DNA of 64,000 nt from Tubulanus polymorphus (GCF_964204645.1 NC_134027.1:4018485-4082484); one strand, 5' to 3'. Positions 1 to 12,774 are shown, counted from the stretch's first letter. The notes: a model not told the origin generated them from the letters alone. Translations and numbers: made by a program.

Positions 1-466
1 TTACCAAGGATTTTGACACTCAATTGTCTCATTAATCATAGAATCATTGATTTGTTCTCAATATTCATATTTATCAATTATCCAGTATTTGAACGAAATC
101 ATTGAAATAAAAGAAGGTTTTGTATCCACTCGGATTACATAAATGCTATTAATATATGAGGGTTTATTACACCACCGACAGCATGATGGGCACAGGCGTG
201 TTTGCAAATGACGACGTTACGGACACTGGACAAAACAAAAGCAATTGATTTCATACGTCATCTATGACTACGGCGCAATACAATATATAGTATACATGTA
301 CGTGGTGACAGTTCTAGTATCTTACTCGTAATCCAGCGTTCGTTATATCAGTTTGTACCGTTACTTTCAAGGTTGTCTAATAGCGCTACAAACCTACGCG
401 TGAACTTTTCACTTTCGATTATAGTCAGATAGAAAGACCGACCGGCTCGTTTTGTTTATATTCGCT

Positions 467-1823
467 ATGACTACACCCACTCCGCTTGACACAGTTCTTC
501 AACCGGGTCATCAAATAACAAGGTAAGATAATCCTATGACAGGATAAGACTCATAAAATGATGAATCTTCCGCTGTAAAAAACTTTCGAATTAACAAGTT
601 TTATATCATTTTCAGTGTTATCGCTGGTGTGGTCAGTAGTGTTGGCGTCGTTTTTTCTGTCCTAGCATTTTATCTTTATTGGTACCGAAATTATCAGTGC
701 GATTGCTTTAAGGCAAATCAAATCAACCCGGACGAATCAGCAGGTAAAATGAACTTTGACACAATTTGTTTCGAAAAATTTTCGAATAATCATTAGACCC
801 AGATCATAAATGAATACGTACATCTAAATCATTTTTGTTTTTCTCACAGAAAACATACCCGCTGCAGTAAGTCAACTGGCCCAAGAAGTTAAAGACCATC
901 AGAAGATTTTTATTAATGATAATTCAGTGGAGCCAGTACGTCATTTAGGTGTTATTCACCAGTCGCAATATGAACCTGTTTTTCCGGCACCACCCGATTA
1001 CAAACTTAGAAAGCCAAAACCATTGAGATCTGCAAACGAAGCATTCCAAAAAGCCGGGCGTTTGGTCTCGACATTGAATACGTTCTTGCAATTATCCGCC
1101 GAAAGATCACCGCGGTTACACCGGCCATCTTTAGGAGTTGTTGACGAGACTGTCGAACATGTTGTTTCTGCTGGGCAACAACTGCGAGAATCGCCTAATT
1201 CCGTAGCCACGCCGGGATATGCGATTTCGAGAAGCTTCGAAATGCAATCACCCATACGTCCACGTCTGAAACGGACAGTATCGGCTCCTATTTTAGTGAC
1301 GGTCACATCAGAAGCTGGTGTCACAAACGAAGCCCTCCATGTTGGTTGTATTATAATGAAAGAGAGTAAAAAAGAGTCACATGGAAAAAATGAACAAAGT
1401 GCCACAGCTTGTTGTTTGGATAATGGCTTCCTGTTAAATCGTGAACATATCGATCGGCGCGCAGGAACTGGTTCTAACTCGCTGCTTCCTGTTGATAGAG
1501 AGGGACTCGGCGATGTTGAGTCGGTAATCGAACTGGCAGCTGACAAATCGGATATAGATGAAAAACCATCGATGATTTCGACACCTTCAGAAATGAACAG
1601 CGTCAATTATAATCTCGACAGATCAGTGAACAGAGAGGATAGTGTTTTAGAAAACGAATTGAACGTAACGCATCGCGATGACGGTAGTAGGTGGGATAAG
1701 ATTCGTAAATTAGTAAATCACACTAAGTTTGAACCATCGGATAGTGAAAATAGTTCGATAGCATCGATTTGTTCAAGTCGTAGATCATCCGTCGAAATAG
1801 ATGGTGGAATGAGTGCCATATGA
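467..1823 (+). CDS. Single-pass membrane protein, family unknown (385 aa)
   Basis: Three exons, 467-522, 616-743 and 850-1823, join in frame to 385 aa. The first 18 residues form a short polar N-terminus with no signal peptide. One hydrophobic segment follows (about residues 20-40), then a Tyr/Trp-rich border and CDCF, so the N-terminus is probably outside and about 340 residues are cytoplasmic. The tail is polar, Ser/Glu-rich and low in predicted structure, with basic patches such as RPRLKRTVSAP that look like kinase or 14-3-3 sites. Both introns have GT-AG borders and are short (93 and 106 nt). I do not recognise the family and see no enzymatic motif. The large last exon is certain to be open; the small first exon and the start are inferred from splice sites. 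Confidence 0.65.
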
Positions 1824-2834
1824 GGAATTACAGCGACAATTTTGAATATGAGGATAACGATGTAAATTCGATTGGTGACGATAGAAATAAACACGAGATT
1901 TGGGAAACATCGAAAATGGCCCAATTTATTTGGGAAATGGCCCAATTTATTTGGGAAAATGCACCAATCAACGAGGGGCTACCGAAAGGTCTATCTAATT
2001 CGAGTTGGTCGTTGTCGTATATGGAACGATTCTGCATTCGTTCTTGAATTTGATTGCATATTTGAAAGAAAGCCGGTTTATTGTTGAGTGTAGATTCACG
2101 CTCTGATAATCATTTTATGTTTTTTTTTTCAAACCATTCAATTGAAAAGAGCACGGTTATATACGTATTCGATTTGGATTTTCTTAAGTATTTCAGTTGA
2201 ACACAAACGATTTCGTTGCCCTGTTGCGTAAATTGGGTCTCCGAACAATTTCACAAGCTGCAATAACTACAAGCTGGCATGGCCACCGTTCCTGGGAATG
2301 AAATAGATTACAAAGGTCTGTTACGCGAACATCACGTTTACATTAATAAATTAAGCATGCGCACTATTCAAGAACAGAGCGCGAACCCGTTGTTCTACGT
2401 TTAACTTAGTTTGAAGTTTGAACCTAATTGACTGAGGTCATTGTCCAATTGGGAAATATACCATCATGATTCGATTCACTGCCGCGTCGCTCTACTGGTG
2501 CGTGTTCGTATTCAGCTAGAAAGTGGAGAAAATTCTCATAAAAAATCTGCGATTTATTTGGCGGTGTTATTCTCAAGCTTTAACAGACCATGGTTCCCAC
2601 GCATGCTCGAATATTCAATTAGCCTTCATCGGAAACATCGATATCTTGTGCGACATATCACCGGTCGTCAATATATTCGTGTATCGCGTAGTTTGATATA
2701 CGCCATGATCTAAGATGTTGGCAAATTCTTCGTGTTTTGTATTAGTGATTTTCTATTAAGGTGATCTATGAGGAGAACGAATACACGTCGCGCATTATTG
2801 GAACCATCGAGGATAGCCGAGAATTAGATAAATT
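1824..2834. other. Intergenic, includes a 21-bp tandem duplication
   Basis: 3' flank of the upstream gene and 5' flank of the transporter. A 21-bp AT-rich unit is repeated twice in tandem near 1918-1959. Short open frames here have no domain or splice support. Confidence 0.5.
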
Positions 2835-5726
2835 ATGATGACGAGTAAATCTACTGCCAATAGATGGGTTATTGTGACAGTGTCTTTCGTCGGTTTATTT
2901 CTCGTTGGAGGAGTAACGTATACGCCGGGTATCTTCTACGTCGAATGGCTGGATTCATTCGGTGAAGGTTCAGCCATTACATCAATCATTCCGTCGTTGA
3001 ACCTTGGACTATACAATATTACAGGTCAGTAAAAAGATTTCTAACAGAAACTCGTCGTCAATCTCAATATCGATGTGATGTGATACGTACGCAAAATCCT
3101 TTTAACATTTTATCTATCCATCCATCCATCCATCCATCCATCCATCCATCCATCCATCCATCCATCCATCCATCCATCCATCCATCCATCCATCCATCCA
3201 TCCATCCATCCATCCATCCATCCATCCATATTTTTTGTTTATTAAAAGAGATTGAAATATGTTTTTTTTTAGTAGGCTATCGCGATGATGTAAAGTATGA
3301 ATATTTGATGGTTTTCATTTTCAGCCGCAGTTGGTAGTATTCTCGTGTCTCGGTTCGGCTTCAAATGGGTGCTGATATGTGCCGGGCTTCTATCTTCAGC
3401 TGGTATGGTTGTATCATCATTCGTTCATGATGCGTATTTGCTCATGTTCACTTTTGGCATAGCTACCGGTAAGTCTTTGAGACGGATCTAGGTAAAAATC
3501 CCGTATTAGGTAAAAATCCCCAATTCAAGAACACTTCAAAGCAAGATATTCTTCCAATTCTCATTTATTATCATTTTTTCGTGTATATCTGCCTTTCTGC
3601 TAGTATCAAAATGAAGAATGAATGAAATCTAGAATATGAACTTATTATTTGATTGATAATCTTTAGATTCAAACTCTAATCTGCTTGAACTGCGCGATGT
3701 ACTTTTTCTAACTTGCGATATATAAATATATATATATATATTTCACTGTACGATGCGATAAACTTTTAATTTGTAATGGTTTTGAAATTCAAACTGTAAT
3801 AGACATATAAGAACTGTGCGGTGAACTCATTTTAACTTGTAATATTTGAGCCGTGCGATAACTTCTAGTATTCATGAACTTTAAAATTTGTACAATGTTC
3901 ACGGTGTTCTTACGTAATAATGATAATAACAATAATGATTCATTCGCTGATATAGCGCACAACTATGAAAATAATCGCCGCGCTTTACATAATAAAAACG
4001 ATAGATAACCACATAAAAAAGGGTCATACCCATTCGCATTTGAAATATACACGTCTAAAAAGGTAAGTTTTAAGATGACGCTCAAAAGTTTCGACGAATT
4101 TAGTCTCTCTTAAAGACTAGGAAGACAATTCAAAAGTTTCGACGAATTTAGTCTCTCTTAAAGACTAGGAAGACAATTCCAGGCTCTGCTGCCAATGATA
4201 TGTTTAAGCGCATGTACGACCAGGCGTGTGTAATCCTGTAAAAAATTTGAGGGATTTTTACAACCAGTGTATACGCCAGTAGATCGACCGACCGTAATTA
4301 TAATTTGTATTTTTTAAAGCATGCATAAACCCGCGAGGGCAATCACCCTTTTGTATTGTCATGCACTATAGAATTATATTATACATATTTAAAGAATCAA
4401 TTTGAATAGTTGGGTGGGTAAACTACACAATTACATATCCTAACCCAAGTAGATGCGCCGAGCCGTAAAAATCCCCGATTCAAAGTATGTAAAAATCCCC
4501 CACTTTTCGCTTGGAATGTAAGTAGATACAATTTATTCATATCGATAGAGGTCATTGCACAGTTCAAATATAAATTTAGCAGTTTTATAGCAAATGAATA
4601 GAATAGGAGAAATATCTTGCAATGTCTTCGTAGGGATTTTTACCTACTTTGAAGATTTGGGGATCTTAACCTATGGGGATTTTTACCTACAACTAGATAC
4701 GCTCCCAACATAACAATATGCAATGTTCGCAGTATATAATGTAAACTATATATTTTACATTTCTTTCTAGGTGTCGGATTTGGTGTATGTTTTATGGCTT
4801 TTGGTCTCGCCCCGGCGATATTATTCCCCGAGAAGCAGTCTTTATATACAGGTCTAGCTATGTCAGGGTTAGGCTGCGGAACAGTAATTATGCCCATAAT
4901 CATGGAAGTTACGATAGAGATATACGGTAGCTGGCGAGCTCCTATGTTGATAATCGGTGGTTTGATGCTTAACATATGCGCATGCGGGGCGCTGCTACCA
5001 GCAGGAAGACCTCGGACAGACCATCCCCCAGACAAGCCGAAATCTATTGACCAATACGAAGACGATAAACGTTCAGTATTCCACCTAGAGATGTTTACTT
5101 CCGTATCATACTTATTATTAATTCTGCATGGTATACTGTTTGCCACAGGGCTATCGGTAATGTACGTTCATATCGTCGCCCTGGTACAATACCAAACTCA
5201 CACGACAAAGTTCATGGCTAGTATCCTGATGACTTGTTTCGGCATTGCACGATTTCTCGGTACGATTGGACATGGATTTATTGGTCAATTAAAGAGTGTT
5301 AATATTGTTATTCAATGTATTGTTGCATATATCATCTGTGCAGTTTGTCAAATTCTTATGCCTTTTATAACAAGCTACCCAGCAATGTTAGCTGTCACAT
5401 GTATTGCGGCCTTCATGTTTGGTCCGTATGGTAGCATAAACATACCTATGACGTCAAACATTGTTGGTATCGAGCGCATATCACATGGATACGGCTATTT
5501 TTGCGTAGGATGTGGCTTAGCGTCAATCGCTGGTGCGCCGATTGCTGGGGTCCTTTTCACTGTGACAGACCAGTATAGCACATCATTCTATTTCACCGCC
5601 GCCGTTGTGCTTATGTCAGCGCTTGTTCTTCTTCCAGTATGTTGGAATGACTTTAAAAAGCGTAGATTCCCCTCAAAATTGGAAAAGGTAGAAGCCTCTG
5701 ATGTGCTAATCCTCGAAGGAATTTGA
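2835..5726 (+). CDS. Monocarboxylate transporter-like MFS protein (SLC16 family), 429 aa
   Basis: Exons 2835-3024, 3325-3468 and 4771-5726 join in frame to 429 aa. The protein is hydrophobic throughout, with about 12 membrane segments split by a polar loop near residues 195-220, the usual 6+6 MFS plan. The first segment reads [17 protein letters not shown] and is followed by TPGIFYVEW, the layout of monocarboxylate transporters, and introns fall in phase 1 as is common in SLC16. By family it would move a monocarboxylate or related small organic solute across the plasma membrane; the substrate cannot be told. The Asp/Glu-Gly-Gly-Trp signature before segment 1 of classical MCT1-4 is absent (ANRW instead), which suggests an orphan subgroup. 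At 429 aa it is slightly shorter than vertebrate MCTs because the central loop and C-tail are short. Confidence 0.85.
3116..3230. repeat. (ATCC)n microsatellite
   Basis: About 28 near-perfect tetranucleotide copies inside intron 1 of the SLC16-like gene. Confidence 0.97.
3489..4689. mobile_element. Inverted-repeat-bounded insertion filling intron 2
   Basis: Each end carries two copies of a short motif, TAGGTAAAAATCCCC on the left (3489-3502, 3507-3521) and its reverse complement on the right (4633-4647, 4675-4689). Two more direct copies lie near 4465-4500. The piece is about 1.2 kb of a 1.3-kb intron and has no open frame, so it looks like a non-autonomous DNA element or a composite of several. 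Inside is a 48-bp unit repeated exactly in tandem (4083-4130, 4131-4178). Confidence 0.55.
4083..4178. repeat. Exact 48-bp tandem duplication
   Basis: Two adjacent identical 48-bp copies, 4083-4130 and 4131-4178, within intron 2 of the SLC16-like gene. Confidence 0.9.
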
Positions 5727-7201
5727 TATAATTGTACAAATAAGCTTATTTATTTATTTATTGTTGGTGTTTGCGCGTATGACTTCTTTGAAACGCGTGA
5801 AAACAAGGAGGCAAGTGCTCCATTATTTGTTGAAAGTGTTCGCACGACGTTAAGGTACCGAATGCGATTACGAGTGGAATGATAACGTTTTGATGTTGAA
5901 CTATTAAACGTTTTGATGTCAAACTATTAAAGACTTAGAGATTAAACTTTTTCATGAAATTTTACCCTTAGCAAAAAAGGATTATTTTCTTAAATCCTAA
6001 CATCATGCAGATCTGTTTTGTGTCATCCAAGTTATTTCATGCTTGATTTCTTCCTAACTTACATGCCGAAAACGATATTTTCTTGGGGTGGTTCTGTCAG
6101 GTTTTCTGTTTGTTTACTATTTATCATTGATTTTCATCGTTATTCGGTATAGTTGTTGTTAATTGCGAATATTTTGCTACTTTTTTTAAGGGAAATGATA
6201 CTTGTGAATTATGAATGACATCTCAAAATTGATACACACGATCAGACCCGCTGAGATAGAAGCGTGTTTTCAATACGATAATCCTACTATTTTGCTCAAA
6301 CGCTTTTTACATTATTTAGGACTACTTTTTTTTCGTTTATACGCAAGTAATGAAAAAGTTACCGTACACGTGGTATCATATCATAAATACACTTATACAC
6401 ACTTTGTTGAATAAAAGGAGAAATTTTTCATTCTTGTCATTTGTCTCTATCTATCGTGGTGAGAGAACCGGTTCAAAAGCCCCACTGTTCGTTTCAGACC
6501 GAGAACAGCCTTCAACAGGTTTCGGCTTCGTGAAAATGAGCGACAACAACCTTAAGAAAACTTCAAACAATGAATTTTACTAGAGTATCTTGAGTGATTT
6601 ATTATTTTTGCGGCAGATTTAGCGACTACGCCTAATATTGCTGAATGCGAGACTGCAATTCTGTATCACCGAATGAAAAATAGCATATTGCAGGAAAGAA
6701 TATTCAAAATTCTAACTAGATCCAACATAATGATCCACGAATACGACCGATTTATTCCTAATGACGGAATTCAAATGTACAATATCAAAATACCTGCATA
6801 AATATCGAGAGAAATTAATTTGAAAGGAAGCACGAGGTTAAATATACCAGAAAATGTTAATACATACAGTATAAATCAAACTGCATTTACTGCATATGAA
6901 TGAAAGTTGACACAGATTCGAATTTAAGCGCATGTATTTGAATTAGAAATGCTGAATATGAAATCCGATTAAAATGCTGGAGAGGGAAGGAATTTTGCAT
7001 AGAATATTTTTCATAACCTCGATTAACCGTTATGAATTCTGTACTATCCATCGTTCGTTTCTCCCTCAGTAGAAAATAGGCATTCACCACGTCATCAGAA
7101 GCTAGATACGCAAAGCATATATTGATTGATATAATCTGAAATTCGGAATTGGTTTTTTGTTGGCTTTTTCATTTCTCGTTGTTTTTCGACAGAGTGAAAA
7201 T
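5727..7201. other. Intergenic, no supported gene
   Basis: 3' flanks of two converging genes. It starts with a run of TTTA repeats near 5748-5762 that may hold the poly(A) signal of the transporter. Open frames are short and AT-biased with no splice support. Confidence 0.5.
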
Positions 7202-8634
7202 TTATATGTTGAATAATGCGATAAGAGCCAATGATACCACTGTAAGGATACTGATGGAATATCCTCGACATGCGGCGCATTCGACACTTTTGAGCGCCTC
7301 GAAGAGTTCAACGTTGCGCTTCTTCTGGAAAAGATTTATCTGCGCCATGTTCGGACATTTCTCGTCTGTTAGCGCCTTCAGACACGATAAGGCTGTGGTG
7401 ATTTGGCTGAAATACACACGATTAGAATACAGTTTCAGGTGCCTCATGTTATGCCTGTCAATGCAGTCTTTTCTATCACATTCGACCAGAAATCAACCGA
7501 CAAGAGATTATATACCGATGAAACGATATATGCTTACAAGCAACTGGTCGAGGCTTTGGGTACTTGACATTTTCTGATTTCGGCTATGTTAGCGGTTATA
7601 CAATCCGTCGCCTGCACTATATCTATATTGATTAAATGACAAACAGTATTCATTTAACAATTTTAGGATTTTGAACCTCAAAAAGATATTATACGCATAG
7701 ATAATGATTATACTATAGTTTCACTTGTGAAATCCAAAATAATCATAGCCGATGACTAAAAACTCCCAGTAGAACTTACCGTCCATCTTATCACATTGGA
7801 ATTGAATGAAATTCTTGATTTCCTTGGTTTTTTTCGGCAAATCTTTGCTCTCAGTCGGGCATTTTTCAACAAAATCATCCGTGCACTGAAGATACTTTTT
7901 CAAACTAGCTAGATTCGGTTTGAAACCACTGAAAAAATAAATGAATTTTCAATGAGGAAAATGAAATTCATTAAGGTTAAGTGAGATCTCGGTAATAAGA
8001 AAAAACTAGCCATTAGTTTGGATCGAGAAATCCAGATTGATCCAGATAAGATCTATCTATTTCTGAAGTTGCAGAAATGCGCGAAACGTTCAAACCACTA
8101 TTTTTTTTTGTTTGTATTCGTGGGCTTTTTTACTCCTTGATTCAAATGTCAATATATCGATACACCAATAAAATCAAATTACATGCCTTGAATCGTAATT
8201 GAAATTTTTTCACCCATGGATGTGATTATTTTTACCTCGTGCACTTCGTTTCCAAATCAGTGACGTACGCCACAAGGTTTCTACTCGTCAGTGGTTTTAG
8301 ATGGGTAACCGCTTTTGTAATATGCTTCTCTGCTGCACTCAGTTCCTGTGCCGTCTCAACTCCCAAGCATGTCATGAAACTTTCCTTACTCGCGCAGTTA
8401 TAATTTGCATCCACCGCTCGAGTGTAAATAACTGAAAGGTAAAAGTTTTCGCTCGAAACTGTGAATTTTACGCGTGACCCCGAATTTCGCATGGCATATA
8501 TATCGTGTGAGACTCGAACGTATCTCGTGTAGGTGAAGAGTGAATCTTTTTCAAAATCATAAAGAAGAAGAGAATACACCTACTATCTTACCATAAAATA
8601 TGATAACTAGAAAAACAGCCGATAAGGCACCCAT
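7202..8634 (-). CDS. Cysteine-rich secreted or GPI-anchored protein (223 aa)
   Basis: Five exons on the minus strand, 8634-8592, 8431-8236, 7928-7780, 7616-7538 and 7406-7202, join in frame to 223 aa; donors are GTAAGA, GTAAAA, GTAAGT and GTAAGC. The protein starts with a signal peptide (GALSAVFLVIIFY), has 13 cysteines spread through a helical, Lys/Glu-rich body (for example LQCTDDFVEKC and LSCLKALTDEKC), and ends in a hydrophobic stretch followed immediately by the stop, typical of a GPI-attachment signal. Spacing of the cysteines suggests two or three copies of a small helical disulphide module, loosely like the extracellular DUF19-type proteins, but I do not recognise the family. Role is unknown; cell-surface or body-fluid location is inferred. 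The 79-nt fourth exon was found only by phase and cysteine content, so its left border is less certain. Confidence 0.7.
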
Positions 8635-8809
8635 CTTGTAGAATAAAACCTTATGTCCTTATCTATCCATGAATACAACGGAAGTGATGATACTAGCAGT
8701 ATGTGCACATGTATTTGTTAAAACATATCCATCTATGCAGATGAATTGTTACGAAGTTACAATCAATATATTCAGGTAGTTCTCTTGGTAATTGATATCT
8801 GGGTAGTGT

Positions 8810-8930
8810 TTATTGCCAAGAGCTCAAAATCATTTTATAAAGAATGTTGCCGCAAGCAATGACGTTTTCAGTAGCTGTACAAGTGATAATATCACATTTC
8901 CAGTCTAAATAAACTTTGTGAGTGCTGTTC
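8810..8930 (-). CDS. Candidate terminal exon of an unidentified secreted protein
   Basis: On the minus strand a good acceptor (TTTTTCCAG) opens a 41-codon frame that carries three cysteines (WKCDIITCTATENVIACG) and ends in TAA; the stop overlaps an AATAAA. It could be the last exon of a gene that starts with the signal-peptide exon at 9895-9946, but I could not find an exon chain in phase between them. It may be a decayed or incomplete gene. Confidence 0.25.
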
Positions 8931-9894
8931 CTGGAAAAACGAAATAATCTTAGATTTATTCTTCACTTATATTATCAAATATTGTTTTAAACAGCCAATT
9001 CATATTTTACTTATAGCGATTATGATTTTAAAAAGTTTGTCTACCAGTCGTGTTCCACGTACTGCGATCGATAATAACACGCCCATATATCAGAAAAAAA
9101 CCAATTACGACAAAAGCACTCCGTCCAAACACAATGAGCTGCGAGACCTTACATCTGCTATCAAATCTATATGAATAAGCCTTTCATTTTGTATTGATTT
9201 TCCCGAGCAACATGTTTTTCATATTCTGAATCTGAGAACTCTATGACCTGGAGTTTATTCTCTACCGGTATTCTCTACTCAATTCAGAGTTCTATGCTAC
9301 TTCCAATCAATTCATATTAGATAAACAAATAACGACCTATTGTAATATGTAGGAAACGGTACAGTGTTCTTTCAGTATATCAAGTAACATCTTGACTGGA
9401 TTCGACTCATATGATAAATAGATCTCAGTAGTAAACAAGTAATAGTACCGAAGTGTGCAGGAAAAACATTGTTTTTAGACGGTATACCTTCCCCAATATA
9501 GTTTTCATATTTTCATCAATTGCATTTTCTTTATTTGATTTCCCACTAGACGTATAGTAAACTGAGCATTCGCCATTTGCAAATTTAAATTTTGTATCAT
9601 TTCACACATGGAAATGGATAAAGAAATATATAAGCGCACCATACGGTGACGTCATTGGCATTAGTCCAGCAAGTTATAAAAACCAAATGTTTGCGTCCGG
9701 ACCTAGAATCTCGATTTAATCTAATCGAAAAAAACCGATCTCTCGATAATTCTAATTTGTGAAGATATGTTTCAATTTTGCCGGACGACATACAAACTAC
9801 TGAGTAAGTTTAGAGCAAAATATTCAGAAAATTAGATTTCACCATTCTATATATACGATTGATTGCAAAAAAAACGGCAAAATAATTAATTTAC
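8931..9894. other. Non-coding stretch between two orphan exons
   Basis: AT-rich sequence between the two orphan minus-strand exons. One possible in-phase exon (9561-9488, minus, encoding YYTSSGKSNKENAIDE) has a weak acceptor without a pyrimidine tract; nothing else is convincing. Confidence 0.4.
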
Positions 9895-9946
9895 CTTGCG
9901 AGAGTGCTACTGCTAAAACAATCGCTAACTTCATTGGTGCCTCCAT
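9895..9946 (-). CDS. Candidate signal-peptide first exon
   Basis: Minus-strand ATG at 9946 encodes MEAPMKLAIVLAVALSQ, a good signal peptide, then a donor (G|GTAAAT) in phase 1. Phase and design match the first exon of the cysteine-rich gene at 7202-8634, so this could be an alternative first exon of that gene or of an adjacent paralogue. The following exon is not resolved. Confidence 0.35.
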
Positions 9947-11321
9947 TCTGAGAAACAGTTCAACTCGTTAGAAAATCCTCAACAAGCGCTTTCAATTCTA
10001 TGGCTGGCGTGGCTGAAACCCAACTGATTCTATATGATTGACTAAAATATAATCATTTTTATATATCGGCTATTTTTTCAACGAGATTGCCCGGATGAAG
10101 TGGAGCGGACGGGTATGCTGACTAGATCACGTGAGGATTCGATGTTTTGTTTAATTGAGTCATCTGTTGCCAAATCAATAACAGAAATAATCTTTCTCAG
10201 TCAAAAAAAAAATGTGTTCGCTAAATTTGTGTCCATACAAATATATATATTCTACAATCTATAATGATTTTGCATGGAAAAACCATACGTACCGCATACC
10301 TCATTATCTATGATATTCAGCAGAGATAGGTGGATAAATACGAGGATTATTGGAACTAATCCATCCGTGATTTAGAGGGAAGAGTGGTACATAGTAAAGA
10401 TTTTGATAATTATTATGAGGAGTTCTTTTAGAATATATCAGCTGTGATTTCATGCCAGAGTCTCCAACATTATGTGTTGCAATACGGGAAGTGTCACGCA
10501 TGAAGTTTGTGCCTCGGAACAATGCTATCATTGAAAACCCAATTTGAAAATTTATGAAACCTATTTCTATTGTTGTACGATTTTGGTATGTCATTCTTCT
10601 ATTGTACATGATCTATTGAATATTGTTAGATAATTGAAATGTTGAAAAGTCATTTTAAAATGATGTTACTGAAAAAGAGGACGCAGATACATGGATTGTC
10701 TGTGGCCTTCAGCAACATCCGTTAGATAAATACGTGAACGGTATTTTCCTACTTCGTTTATGTAATGAACGAGCAGTTTTATATCAATAATATCGTGATT
10801 ATAGATTTAGCGTCGATGATGTGAGACAATTTTGAGACTAATTTTACATCCAGAGAACCAATTCTCCCGGGAGTTCACCCCCGCTGGCCAGAGTTTGGAA
10901 CCACCTTTAACCCGATAACACTCTCGCATACCAGGGTACGAACCGGGCCTTTTACCCGGAGATGCACCCTCGCTTACCCTGGTTCGAACCGACCCTCAAC
11001 CCGAAGCTACCCGGGTGCTCAGGAGTCGGAACTGAGTTGATTTCTACCCAATAGAATTTCGTTGGTTTTTCATGCTGTATTTCTCGATAACCGTTCGCAG
11101 CGACGGCAGAAGATATTGATTGAGACTCGGTTTATTTACATTGCCTCGCCAAACGACTTTCTCTACGATTGATCATTTTTACGGTTATATTATTTACACC
11201 AAGTAAACTTCAATTAAATCAGAAAGATTTTGCGAATGAATCCGTCATTAAAGCTACACAACGCAACACATTCACTGTACCAACTGTGAACGGACTGATC
11301 GTTCATTTTAAAACGGCAACG
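9947..11321. other. Intergenic, with a short GC-rich minisatellite
   Basis: No gene is supported. At about 10870-11025 there are two to three degenerate ~47-bp units rich in CCCGG and GGTTCGAACC, unlike the AT-rich surroundings. The GGTTCGAACC core resembles a tRNA B box, so a tRNA-derived SINE fragment is possible. Confidence 0.4.
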
Positions 11322-12774
11322 ATGAAAATTAAACAACTAATCGTGCTAATTGCATCACTCACTGATCTTGCATCCCAATCTACAGGTAAGGGGTCTGTAG
11401 AATAGCTATATTACGAGTATTTATATCAGTCAAAGATAACAAATATAGAAATTTGACACCATTTTGGTTTAATTTGATCAATTATAAAGAGGTATTTCAG
11501 TGCTGAAACAAAAAAGAAGTAGAAACAAAATGTATAGGGGAAAGAAAATAATGATAAGCGCTCGCGGGGTCGGAGCGGTTTCCGGCCGCCCGATGCAGAA
11601 CTTTATGATATCATACGTACATTTGCTTTCTCTTTAGGCGAAATTCAATCGGTCAATGATGTGACGTATGTCGTATTAGCTGATACCTATTGTCCAGTAC
11701 CAGTAACTAAAACGTTAGACACATACATCACTGATGTTGCTAGCGCTTGCAATTCATCGTGTCGAGGATTTCTAATAATTGATTCCACTGGTTTACTCTT
11801 TACTGACGACGACTGCTGGACGAGTTTCAGCCATAAACCAGGCGCTACACTTTATCTCAAAATGAGTACGTTCAGAAGTCGATTTCGTAACAATTAGATT
11901 TCAAAATTATTCTAATCTATGCGTTAGACTATAAAAACCTGTCCCAGGTATAGTTTTCTTGTCGTTCAGGTTTTATACGGGTAAAACATTGATTAGTCAC
12001 TATTACCCCGTCGGAATAACAAATATTGGAAAATCACAAAAATTTACTGAGGTCAGGTTGACGTCCCGCGTGTGTTGGAAATCAGTGGCTTAAGATTGTC
12101 TTTAGAATTTCTATATTTTCTGTAGATATCACGGGATACAGCTTGAAAATAGATACAATTTGTGAGACACAAGAACTTGGCGAAATAAATGTATCCACTC
12201 CACTACAATGTAAAAATATTTGTGATAATAATTCATATTGTGGAGGTTTCGTGTTTTATAAATCTCCAAATAATGTCTACTATCAGTGTTCGATAGAGCC
12301 TAAAACATGCGTTGGATCTACGACCAGCTACACCGGATACTTTTTGCAAATCAAAGGTAAAAAAGATTCCCGTTTATTGAGATAATAATCAACCTCCAAT
12401 GAAGTTTGCTCCGTTTTCTATAATCTACGACGTTAAAGGTATGGCTCTTACTGGTAGAGGTTCGAACCCAATACCCCCGATGACGAATCCCGGCCGTCGA
12501 TTAAGGTAGGTTTGTTTCAATTTCAAGTTCAAACTCTGATGAAATACTCATGACATAAATGAGTTGAGCGCGAACTCTCGCTTCAGATCATGAAGTGAAT
12601 CTCCTGTTTTGAATTGCATGACGATTTAAGAAAGCGTGATTTATCGAGGCATTGGTCACCCGTGTCATCAAGAGAAAACGTATTTTGGTGTTGATAGACT
12701 TTGTTCTTTTTGAATGAATCTTTTTTCGTTATCATTGCGGTTTTTCTGGATTTTATTCAGTTCGTTTTCAATAA
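11322..12774 (+). CDS. Small secreted PAN/apple-like protein (about 178 aa)
   Basis: Exons 11322-11385, 11638-11865, 12126-12356 and probably 12761-12774 join in frame. The first exon encodes a signal peptide (KIKQLIVLIASLTDLASQS). Exons 2 and 3 each encode one cysteine-bearing module of about 76 residues; exon 3 has the pattern C..(20)..CKNIC..(5)..CGGF with further cysteines, the layout of PAN/apple domains, and exon 2 is a weaker relative. All introns are phase 1, as expected for shuffled extracellular modules. PAN domains bind proteins or sugars. The last exon is only 14 nt (four codons, then TAA overlapping AATAAA) and is chosen because its acceptor has a good pyrimidine tract and correct phase; an alternative 3' exon is possible. 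Confidence 0.65.

Noticed and set aside
998-1606. Minus-strand 202-codon open frame
   Set aside because: Shadow of the last exon of the plus-strand membrane protein gene, which has splice support and a TM segment.
3080-3337. Open frame encoding a His-Pro-Ser-Ile repeat protein
   Set aside because: It is the translated (ATCC)n microsatellite inside an intron.
7149-7577. Plus-strand 142-codon open frame
   Set aside because: It is antisense to the last two exons of the cysteine-rich gene, which are supported by splice phase and cysteine pattern.
8990-9170. Possible minus-strand exon between the two orphan exons
   Set aside because: Open for about 45 codons but neither border gives a phase that joins the exon at 9895 to the one at 8930.
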